DNA of 12,252 nt, taken from NCBI GenBank assembly GCA_021820805.1, contig JAKADF010000046.1, positions 1-12,252 of the forward strand, in the 5' to 3' direction. Below are positions 6,551 through 12,252 of this stretch, piece by piece. The translations under genes were made by a program, and so were the position numbers. Below the pieces are notes generated by a model that saw only the letters and a program-made list of their open reading frames with translations, searched no databases and had not been told where the DNA came from. Within the stretch, counting starts at the first letter, position 1. Each line of letters opens with the position of its first letter. The stretch comes from Bacillota bacterium (GTDB taxonomy: Bacteria > Bacillota > Bacilli > Alicyclobacillales > Alicyclobacillaceae).

Positions 6551-7339
6551 TTATGATAGAAGAACCTGCAGTTGACCTATGATTGTATGTGCAGCATCTC
6601 GCAAGAATTGCACGTATTTTTCCAGCTTTTCATCGTCCATTCTGTATCTAGGCGAACTAATACTTATTGCACCTAGCAGCTTAGACCTTGTAAACAGCGG
6701 TATGGCTACGCAGCGAACATCTTCCTCATGTTCGCTGTTGTCCACAGCGTAACCTAAGCAACGGATTTTTTCCATTTCCTCTCTTAATTTTTCCGAGTCG
6801 ACAATGGTGTGTCCTGTGTGTTTTTGAAGTTCTGTTTTTTCAATATAGCTGTCGAGTTCTTTATTATTAAATGTAGATAGTGCAGCCTTTCCAATTCCCG
6901 TGCAATACAGAGGGGCTGCTATTCCTACTTTCGAGTACAACCTTACAGGTTGTTTGCTTTCAAGTTTAAGTACATATACGATACTCAGATTATCAAGAAC
7001 ACCAAGGTGAACAGTCTCCCCAGTTTCTGTGTTTAGCACTTCAAGAATCGGTTTGGCAATTCGCACGATATCGGTTTGTTGTAAATAGGCATGCGCAAAT
7101 TTAGCAAGACCGAGCCCTATTTTATTGTGGGAATTGTCTGGGGATTTTTCAATAAAGCCAATGAGTTGCAACGTTTCAAGCAGCTTAAATACTGTCGACT
7201 TATTCATTTGAGTTTGACGGGCAATCTCGCTTGTACCTTGACCGTTTGGTTCCGTTGAAAGATATTCAAGAATTTTTGCTGCCTTGAGTATTGCGGTGCC
7301 ATACGGCTGGCTGGCTGTATTTTCATTTTCAACTGACAT
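6551..7339 (-). CDS. IclR-family transcriptional regulator, KdgR-like
   Basis: A 262-residue protein of normal IclR length. Residues about 14-77 form the winged helix-turn-helix (ILKAAKILEYLST...GTSEIARQTQMNKSTVFKLLETLQLIGFIEK); residues about 90-260 are the effector-binding IclR domain, with GETVHLGVLDN, GKAALSTF, the RCLGYAVDNSEHEEDVRCVAIPLF segment and AISISSPRYRM. It is transcribed divergently from the 2-keto-3-deoxygluconate kinase operon, so it probably regulates that operon, most often as a repressor released by the sugar acid (known for KdgR-type IclR proteins; here inference). GGGGT about seven bases before the ATG supports the start. A TTGACA hexamer occurs on its strand at 7382-7377, but no convincing -10 follows it. 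Confidence 0.88.
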   Translation of the reverse strand: MSVENENTASQPYGTAILKAAKILEYLSTEPNGQGTSEIARQTQMNKSTVFKLLETLQLIGFIEKSPDNSHNKIGLGLAKFAHAYLQQTDIVRIAKPILEVLNTETGETVHLGVLDNLSIVYVLKLESKQPVRLYSKVGIAAPLYCTGIGKAALSTFNNKELDSYIEKTELQKHTGHTIVDSEKLREEMEKIRCLGYAVDNSEHEEDVRCVAIPLFTRSKLLGAISISSPRYRMDDEKLEKYVQFLRDAAHTIIGQLQVLLS

Positions 7340-7374
7340 ACTTATACCCCACTGTTCAGAAAATTTATTCTAGC

Positions 7375-7404
7375 TTGTCAATTTAAAAGCAAAAAGTATA
7401 TAGT
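7375..7404 (+). promoter_or_regulatory. Candidate promoter of the kdgK operon
   Basis: TTGTCA (7375-7380) and TATAGT (7399-7404) are both 5/6 matches, with an 18-base spacer. The predicted start near 7411 places the palindrome at 7429-7447 about 18-37 bases downstream, suitable for a repressor roadblock. An alternative -10 (TATATA, 7435-7440) lies inside the palindrome but has no good -35. Confidence 0.5.
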
Positions 7405-7428
7405 AAAATTGTATCAAATAATAAATGA

Positions 7429-7447
7429 CGTTTCTATATAGGAAACG
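7429..7447. promoter_or_regulatory. Palindromic operator, probably for the IclR/KdgR-like regulator
   Basis: CGTTTC (7429-7434) and GAAACG (7442-7447) form a perfect 6+6 inverted repeat around a 7-base A/T-rich centre, in the intergenic region between the divergent regulator and kdgK. GAAAC/GTTTC half-sites resemble known KdgR-type IclR operators. Function is inference from position and symmetry. Confidence 0.6.
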
Positions 7448-7482
7448 AATAGCTGATTCTAGACAAGCGGAGGGAATTAGCG

Positions 7483-8427
7483 ATGGATGTTGTTACCTTT
7501 GGCGAAACCATGATACTCATGACCCCAAGTAAAAACGGATCTCTTGATAATGTTCCGGAGTTTAAGAGAGGAATGGCAGGCGCAGAGTCCAATGCTGTTA
7601 TTGGCTTATCGCGTCTTGGTCATGAAGCGGCATGGATTAGTAAACTTGGGTCAGACAGCTTAGGGAGATTTATATACAAAACGCTTCGCGGTGAGGGCGT
7701 GGATGTGTCGAAAGTTAGGTTCGATAAGACGCGTCCAACTGCTGTATTTTTTAAAGAGCGCAATAATGATGGAAAAACCCATGTTTATTACTATCGCAGA
7801 GGATCCGCTGCTAGTGAACTTCACATCGAGGATATTCCGCTGTCTTCATTCCCATCTGCAAAGTACCTTTTCTTAACTGGAATTACGCCCGCTCTCAGTC
7901 TTACCAACAGAAAAACTGTTATGAAAAGTATCGATATTGCCCATAGTCAGTCAATGAAAGTTGTATTTGACCCGAATATCCGCCAAAAGCTTTGGTCTTT
8001 GGAAGAAGCAAGGAAAGTTCTGAATGAGGTTTCGGGGAAATCAGACATTATTATTCCTGGAATTGATGAAGGCGCAATACTCACTGGTTATAAGGAACCA
8101 GGCGATATTGCACAGGCTTATTTAGATAAAGGAGCGGAGCTTGTTGTCGTTAAGCTTGGAGCAAAAGGGGCCTATTACCGGTCACCGGATGAACATGGAT
8201 TTGTCGATGGTTTTAATGTTCAACTGGTCGATGAAGTTGGAGCGGGTGATGCATTTACGGCAGGCTTATTATCCGGTCTCCTTGACGGGTGTGACTTGCC
8301 TCATGCCGTGAGTCGTGCTTGTGCGCTGGGGGCACTTGCAGTTACAGGGTATGGAGATTATGAGATGCTGCCTTACAGGAATGAACTTGAGTCTTTTATG
8401 AGCGGGGCTTCAAAACTGCAGAGATAG
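7483..8427 (+). CDS. kdgK: 2-keto-3-deoxygluconate kinase (PfkB/ribokinase family)
   Basis: A 314-residue sugar kinase that phosphorylates 2-keto-3-deoxygluconate (KDG) to KDPG with ATP. Features in order: GETMILMTP at the N-terminus, GMAGAESNAVIGLSRLG (30-46, the first PfkB signature region), YYYRRGSAAS (102-111), DPNIRQKLW (163-171, typical of KDG kinases), KLGAKGAYY (224-232) and the second PfkB signature DEVGAGDAF (250-258) with catalytic Asp256. A CGGAGGG at 7468-7474, eight bases from the ATG, sets the start. It heads an operon with KDPG aldolase, which consumes its product, and is divergent from an IclR regulator with a palindromic operator in between. Length and motifs are complete, so it should be active. 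Confidence 0.92.
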   Translation: MDVVTFGETMILMTPSKNGSLDNVPEFKRGMAGAESNAVIGLSRLGHEAAWISKLGSDSLGRFIYKTLRGEGVDVSKVRFDKTRPTAVFFKERNNDGKTHVYYYRRGSAASELHIEDIPLSSFPSAKYLFLTGITPALSLTNRKTVMKSIDIAHSQSMKVVFDPNIRQKLWSLEEARKVLNEVSGKSDIIIPGIDEGAILTGYKEPGDIAQAYLDKGAELVVVKLGAKGAYYRSPDEHGFVDGFNVQLVDEVGAGDAFTAGLLSGLLDGCDLPHAVSRACALGALAVTGYGDYEMLPYRNELESFMSGASKLQR

Positions 8428-8439
8428 CTGATTTACCTT

Positions 8440-8471
8440 TTGTTGTACGTTGTTAGTACCTTGTTTTACGT
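8440..8471. repeat. Imperfect 11-base direct repeat in the kdgK-eda spacer
   Basis: TTGTTGTACGT (8440-8450) and TTGTTTTACGT (8461-8471) match at 10 of 11 positions and are 21 bases apart, two helical turns. The 100-base spacer also holds a GGGTACCC palindrome at 8485-8492. It may be an mRNA or protein recognition element, or a chance duplication. Confidence 0.4.
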
Positions 8472-8527
8472 ATTTGGTAAAGGGGGGTACCCATACGAAT
8501 TTAGGCGGAGTATATGGTGCAGAGTGG

Positions 8528-9148
8528 TTGTTTGAAACAAAAATCATGGCCATTGTAAGAGGGATTCCCAAAGATTCTTGCTCAAGATTAGCACAGGCTT
8601 TGTTTGAAGGCGGTATCCGGGTTATTGAGGTCACTTTAAATACGAACAGTGCGACTGATATGATTCAGGAACTTCTACAAAGTTATGATTCTAGTATGTG
8701 GATTGGGGCAGGGACGGTCATCGATGCTGAAGGGGCAAAAGCTGCACTAAGTGCGGGCGCGAAATTTTTTGTTACGCCAAATCTTGACGAACATGTGATT
8801 GAATTTGGGGAGAAGCATAACATCCCCGTATTTAGTGGCGCACTTACTCCATCAGAAATTGTCAGAGCGTTTAATGCGGGTGCTGCAATGGTCAAAGTGT
8901 TCCCAAGCGGCGTTTTTGGACCACGCTATTATAAAGAATTGCAAGGCCCGTTGTCACATATACCGCTTATGGCAGTAGGCGGAATAACGACAGCAAATAT
9001 ATCAGATTTCTTAAAAGCCGGGGCAAAGGTTGCTGGCGTCGGCGGATCGCTTATTGACAAACAAGCGATTGCAGCGAATGACTTTGGCAAAATTCGCGAA
9101 AGTGCTGCACAACTTGTTCAAGCTGCAAAAGCTGAATCATTCAGGTAG
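8528..9148 (+). CDS. eda: KDPG (2-keto-3-deoxy-6-phosphogluconate) aldolase
   Basis: A class I aldolase splitting KDPG into pyruvate and glyceraldehyde-3-phosphate, the last step of the Entner-Doudoroff and hexuronate routes. Numbered from TTG 8528 (206 residues): MAIVRGI (Arg11), VIEVTLNT with catalytic Glu34, GAGTVID (60-66), FVTPNLD, SGALTPSEI, VKVFPSGVFGP with Schiff-base Lys123, and the phosphate-binding AVGGI and GVGGSL. The start is unclear. The frame is open back to TTG 8450 with no in-frame ATG before 8546, and no ribosome binding site fits TTG 8528. The best site (AGGCGGAG, 8503-8510) serves ATG 8514 in another frame, which would join this frame if one A were added to the A5 run at 8539-8543. 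Enzyme identity is firm; the N-terminus is not. Confidence 0.87.
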   Translation: MFETKIMAIVRGIPKDSCSRLAQALFEGGIRVIEVTLNTNSATDMIQELLQSYDSSMWIGAGTVIDAEGAKAALSAGAKFFVTPNLDEHVIEFGEKHNIPVFSGALTPSEIVRAFNAGAAMVKVFPSGVFGPRYYKELQGPLSHIPLMAVGGITTANISDFLKAGAKVAGVGGSLIDKQAIAANDFGKIRESAAQLVQAAKAESFR

Positions 9149-9170
9149 ATTCAGAAAAGGAGCTGGTAGT

Positions 9171-10124
9171 ATGGAATGGGCAAAAAACGGACTGAGAGAA
9201 CTTAACCTGCCGGTTCAAGATGCATATGACCTGCCGTCATCGACGAAGCGATTTCCAGATGGCGCGCAGTATCGTGTTGAAATTCCAAGTGTTGAAGGAC
9301 CAAAGGCGATGCGCGCCTTAATAGAAGAAAGTAAAAATCACGGAGTTCTGATTCACCGTGTGTCTGAAGGAAGCGGCATCATGTTGTTAAAGGATGAAGA
9401 AATCCTTGAGATGGCTGAAATCGGACGCGAGCATCAAATGGAAGTCAGTTTATTTGTTGGCCCAAGAGCACCATTCGATATAGGGGCACAACCGCTGACG
9501 CAAGCCGGCAAAAATATTGGATGGCGTCATTCAGGTATGGATCAACTCGTATATGCGCTTGAAGAAGTGCGCCGTGCTTGTTCCCTTGGGATTCGCGGTG
9601 TTCTTGTAGCAGACGAAGGATTACTGTGGTTAATCAAAGAGTTTAAAGCCCTTGGCAAGCTGCCTCAAGATTTGGTTGTTAAAGTGTCAGTTTTGATGGG
9701 CGCTTCAAACCCTGTTTCGATTCGTATTGTTCAGGACTTGGGGGCAGGCACGTTTAACGTTGCTTCTGATCAAACGTTGCCAAGACTCGCAGCTATCAGG
9801 CAAGTGGTTGATATACCGATTGATATGTATGTTGAAGCTCCTGACGATTTCGGCGGCTTTGTGCGTCATTATGAATTGCCTGAAATTATTCGCGTTCTTT
9901 CCCCTGTTTATGTTAAATTTGGACTTCGCAATGCACCGAATATTTACCCATCCGGCACCCATCTAGAAACGACTGCTGTCGCTCTTACGCGTGAACGTGT
10001 ACGGCGTGCTGCACTTGGGCTAGAAATGATTAAAAGGTACGCGCCTCATCTTGTTGAATCAGAGCCTGGCGCGACAGGGCTTGCAGTGCCGGTTTCACCT
10101 TCAGAAAGCAAAGTTTTCAATTAG
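9171..10124 (+). CDS. Uncharacterised predicted (beta/alpha)8-barrel protein of the KDG operon
   Basis: Not recognised as a characterised family. It is 317 residues, with neither signal peptide nor membrane span, so cytosolic. Eight strand-like segments alternate with helices: YRVEIPS (34-40), VLIHRVS (59-65), VSLFVGP (92-98), GVLVADEG (143-150), VKVSVLM (170-176), TFNVASD (194-200), IDMYVEAP (217-224) and VYVKFGL (246-252). Polar residues at strand ends (Glu38, Asp148/Glu149, Asp200, Asp218/Glu222, Lys171, Lys249) are where barrel enzymes place catalytic or metal-binding groups. The fold vaguely recalls U32-type barrels, but the U32 cysteine signature is absent. AAAAGGAG eight bases upstream sets ATG 9171; the gene follows the aldolase gene by 22 bases and ends the operon. 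A role in sugar-acid metabolism (dehydratase, epimerase or aldolase) is inference from context. Confidence 0.75.
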   Translation: MEWAKNGLRELNLPVQDAYDLPSSTKRFPDGAQYRVEIPSVEGPKAMRALIEESKNHGVLIHRVSEGSGIMLLKDEEILEMAEIGREHQMEVSLFVGPRAPFDIGAQPLTQAGKNIGWRHSGMDQLVYALEEVRRACSLGIRGVLVADEGLLWLIKEFKALGKLPQDLVVKVSVLMGASNPVSIRIVQDLGAGTFNVASDQTLPRLAAIRQVVDIPIDMYVEAPDDFGGFVRHYELPEIIRVLSPVYVKFGLRNAPNIYPSGTHLETTAVALTRERVRRAALGLEMIKRYAPHLVESEPGATGLAVPVSPSESKVFN

Positions 10125-10166
10125 ATAACCTTACGAGATATGCAAAATTATATTGGTTTACATACT

Positions 10167-10203
10167 AGATGAGGATGGCGATAAGCCTTGCTCATCTTTT
10201 TTT
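10167..10203 (+). terminator. Intrinsic terminator of the KDG operon
   Basis: AGATGAG (10167-10173) pairs perfectly with CTCATCT (10191-10197); an inner GGC/GCC pairing (10177-10179 with 10185-10187) extends the arm. Seven Ts follow (10197-10203). It lies about 40 bases after the barrel-protein stop and separates this operon from the sigma-54 regulator gene. Confidence 0.88.
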
Positions 10204-10246
10204 ATGAATCTGGAGAAATTTGGCATGAAATTAGAACCTATATGAA

Positions 10247-10275
10247 TTCAGAGTTCACAGACTAAATAGTATAAT
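10247..10275 (+). promoter_or_regulatory. Sigma-A promoter of the sigma-54 activator gene
   Basis: TTCAGA (10247-10252, 4/6) and a perfect TATAAT (10270-10275) are 17 bases apart. Transcription would start near 10282, giving a leader of about 43 bases to ATG 10325. Confidence 0.6.
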
Positions 10276-10324
10276 AGATAAACACGAATAAATTTATAAA
10301 CGAATGAAAAGGCCGGAGGAAGAG

Positions 10325-12172
10325 ATGTTTGAGGAGCTTCTGAAACGTACGCGAGGCGGGCAAACGCTTAGGCAAGAAAAAGTATCTGCATGGATGACGC
10401 ACTCTCCTTTTACGGTTTCATTAAATGATTCTATGTCTCTGGCTGCGCGTATTTTCTCAGAGACACACGTTCGCTCATTGCCGGTTATTGATAACGAGAA
10501 AAAGGTAGTCGGCATCTTAACAGCATCTAGTGTGATAAGGCAAATGATTATGAACGAATCTAGTAACCGAACTCTAGTGGACGTTATGGAAACTGAATTT
10601 CAGCTTGTTCACCCTGACACGGAATTGTCAGATGTGCTGGATATTCCGAATCCCAGTTTGCTAGTTGTAAATGAAGATGATGAGCTTGTCGGTATGTTGA
10701 CGAAATCTGGAATCTATGATGCGATGACTTCACATCTGACCCGGCTCGATGAAATTGAGCATATTGCACAAGCACTTAATATTGTGCTTGAGGTTGCATA
10801 CGAGGGGATTGTACTCGTTGATGCATTCGGGCTTATTCGCGAATTTAATGAGGCGTACGCGCGTTTCTTAGGGGTAGACCGTTCGAGTGTGATTGGCAAA
10901 CCGGTTATAGATGTGATTGAAAATACTCGATTACATGAAGTAATAAAGTCGGGGATTCCGGAACGCGGGCATATCCAGGTCATTCAAGGTCAAGAGATGG
11001 TTGTGCATCGAATACCAATTTGGAGCAACGGGAAAGTCATTGGTGCAATCGGCATGCTTATTTTTGAAGGAGTTACGGAATTGTACAATATTCTTGGCCG
11101 CATGCAAGAACTTTCGCGTCATGTGGAGGGTACATCGAATGAAGCTAGAGAAAAAGAACGCGGTCGCCTCCACATTACATTTAACCAAGTCATTGGCAGG
11201 TCCGTTGCAATCACAGAACTTAAAAGATCCGGCAGACGTGCGGCGCGCACCCCTGTTACAGTGCTGATTACAGGTGAAAGCGGGACAGGAAAAGAGGTTT
11301 TAGCAAAGGCAATACACAACTCCAGTGCATATTCGAGCGGATCGTTTGTCAGTATTAATTGTGCAGCAATTCCTGAGCAATTGCTCGAAGCCGAATTGTT
11401 TGGCTATGATGAAGGCGCATTTACAGGTGCCAGGAAGGGTGGAAAACCAGGTAAATTTGAACTTGCACATAAAGGCACGCTGTTCCTTGATGAAATTGGG
11501 GATATGCCGCTCATTATGCAAGCAAAGATTTTGAGAGTTCTAGAAGAGCGCACTGCAGAACGAGTCGGCGCGCTAAAGAGCTACGACGTCGATGCAAGAA
11601 TTATCGCAGCAACCAATCGTGACTTGGAGGACATGGTGAAGAAAGGTTTGTTCCGTGAAGACTTGTATTATCGGCTGAATATCATTCGCCTTCACATCCC
11701 TCCCTTGCGAGAAAGAAAAGAAGATATTCCGCTGCTTTTGTCTTATCATTTCGAGCGGCTTGCGCGGGAGTTTGATGTGTCAGTAAAGCAATTGAAGGCA
11801 GAAACGATTCAGTTGCTGATGAATTACGAGTGGCCAGGGAATATTCGCGAGTTGGTTAACACAGTTGAAGTATTGCTCACAATGACAGAACATGATGAGA
11901 TAGGGCTTTCTGATATTCCGCATAGACTGCATCAAAAACTTGTACAGCATCCGGACTTAAAGAAAGAAAAAAATACTTACGTGACCGATTGTGCGACAGA
12001 TAAACCGAGTGTTTTACAAAGTACTGATATTAAAAGCAGGGTTGCTGACCATGAACGGAGTGTCATTATCCATATGTTAGCTGAAGAGCATGGCAACAAG
12101 GCTGCTGTGGCGAGAAAATTAGGGATTCATCGCTCTACTTTATATGAAAAAATAAAAAAATATAAAATATGA
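10325..12172 (+). CDS. Sigma-54-dependent transcriptional activator with CBS pair and PAS domain
   Basis: A 615-residue enhancer-binding protein. Domains in order: two CBS motifs (about 20-75 and 85-137; VSAWMTHSPFTVSLNDS...VRSLPVIDNEKKVVGILTASSV is typical), a PAS domain (about 145-250; GIVLVDAFGLIREFNEAYARFLG), the AAA+ domain with Walker A GESGTGKE (317-324), the sigma-54 contact loop GAFTGA (364-369), Walker B TLFLDEIGDMP (385-395), LFREDLYYRLN (442-452) and YEWPGNIREL (501-510), and a Fis-type helix-turn-helix (about 588-613). Intact GAFTGA means it should activate sigma-54 RNA polymerase. CBS pairs often bind adenosyl nucleotides and PAS domains small ligands or cofactors, so it may integrate two signals. 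ATG 10325 is chosen over ATG 10304 because GGAGG ends five bases before it. Its target is unknown and probably downstream of the window. Confidence 0.92.
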   Translation: MFEELLKRTRGGQTLRQEKVSAWMTHSPFTVSLNDSMSLAARIFSETHVRSLPVIDNEKKVVGILTASSVIRQMIMNESSNRTLVDVMETEFQLVHPDTELSDVLDIPNPSLLVVNEDDELVGMLTKSGIYDAMTSHLTRLDEIEHIAQALNIVLEVAYEGIVLVDAFGLIREFNEAYARFLGVDRSSVIGKPVIDVIENTRLHEVIKSGIPERGHIQVIQGQEMVVHRIPIWSNGKVIGAIGMLIFEGVTELYNILGRMQELSRHVEGTSNEAREKERGRLHITFNQVIGRSVAITELKRSGRRAARTPVTVLITGESGTGKEVLAKAIHNSSAYSSGSFVSINCAAIPEQLLEAELFGYDEGAFTGARKGGKPGKFELAHKGTLFLDEIGDMPLIMQAKILRVLEERTAERVGALKSYDVDARIIAATNRDLEDMVKKGLFREDLYYRLNIIRLHIPPLRERKEDIPLLLSYHFERLAREFDVSVKQLKAETIQLLMNYEWPGNIRELVNTVEVLLTMTEHDEIGLSDIPHRLHQKLVQHPDLKKEKNTYVTDCATDKPSVLQSTDIKSRVADHERSVIIHMLAEEHGNKAAVARKLGIHRSTLYEKIKKYKI

Positions 12173-12181
12173 TTAGTTACA

Positions 12182-12225
12182 ATGTCTGATTATTACTACA
12201 CTAGTGTTGTTTGATATGTCGGATT
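12182..12225 (+). repeat. Repeat and palindrome cluster after the sigma-54 activator gene
   Basis: ATGTCTGATT (12182-12191) and ATGTCGGATT (12216-12225) match at 9 of 10 positions, 34 bases apart, and flank a perfect 10-base palindrome ACACTAGTGT (12198-12207). No terminator precedes them. The position, directly after an enhancer-binding protein gene and ahead of its likely target, fits an upstream activator site, but the window ends before any promoter or gene can be seen. Confidence 0.35.
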
Positions 12226-12252
12226 TTATAGACAGATATGAAGCAAAAGCCC

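Noticed and set aside
9030..9170. Upstream extension of the barrel-protein frame into the aldolase gene
   Set aside because: It overlaps the aldolase C-terminal coding sequence in another frame; a strong ribosome binding site sets ATG 9171.
10220..10236. Possible sigma-54 promoter (TTGGCATG-N4-TAGAA) upstream of the activator gene
   Set aside because: The -24 half matches well, but the -12 half lacks the invariant GC; a good sigma-A promoter lies at 10247-10275.
10304..10324. ATG at 10304 as start of the sigma-54 activator
   Set aside because: It has no ribosome binding site, while GGAGG stands at proper distance from ATG 10325.

Overview
The window looks like chromosome of a low-to-mid GC Gram-positive (Bacillales-type) bacterium, perhaps close to Alicyclobacillaceae. 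The support is AGGAGG-type ribosome binding sites, TTG and GTG starts, sigma-A-like promoters, an S-box (SAM-I) riboswitch with a terminator/antiterminator platform, and a Gram-positive lipoprotein binding protein. No phage, transposon, CRISPR array, rRNA or tRNA was seen.

Layout. (1) 1-1066: the 5' end of a YhdH/YhfP-type quinone oxidoreductase on the minus strand, then an MgtC/SapB-type membrane protein on the plus strand. (2) 1094-3617: a near-consensus promoter, a SAM-I riboswitch and a three-gene polar amino-acid ABC transporter (lipoprotein, permease, ATPase), with an intrinsic terminator after the binding-protein gene and another after the operon. The riboswitch points to methionine, cystine or a related sulfur compound as substrate. 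(3) 3600-4155, minus strand: two small uncharacterised genes, a 73-residue protein with one CPxC knuckle and a 37-residue single-span membrane peptide with a very strong ribosome binding site. (4) 4324-6458, minus strand: a phasin-family coiled-coil protein translationally coupled to a UbiB/AarF-type kinase-like membrane protein. (5) 6551-10203: a divergently transcribed IclR-type regulator (KdgR-like) beside an operon for 2-keto-3-deoxygluconate kinase, KDPG aldolase and an unrecognised 317-residue protein whose strand pattern suggests a (beta/alpha)8 barrel. A CGTTTC-N7-GAAACG palindrome lies between regulator and operon, and a strong terminator closes the operon. (6) 10247-12172: a sigma-54 enhancer-binding activator with tandem CBS domains, a PAS domain, an AAA+ domain and a Fis-type helix-turn-helix. 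Its target is not in the window and is probably just downstream.

How the parts work together. Kinase and aldolase turn 2-keto-3-deoxygluconate into pyruvate and glyceraldehyde-3-phosphate, under likely control of the IclR protein. The uptake and dehydratase steps that would feed them are absent, which makes the unknown barrel protein the most interesting gene here. Other points to check are an apparent one-base frame problem at the 5' end of the aldolase gene, the phasin/UbiB pair, and the small membrane peptide.
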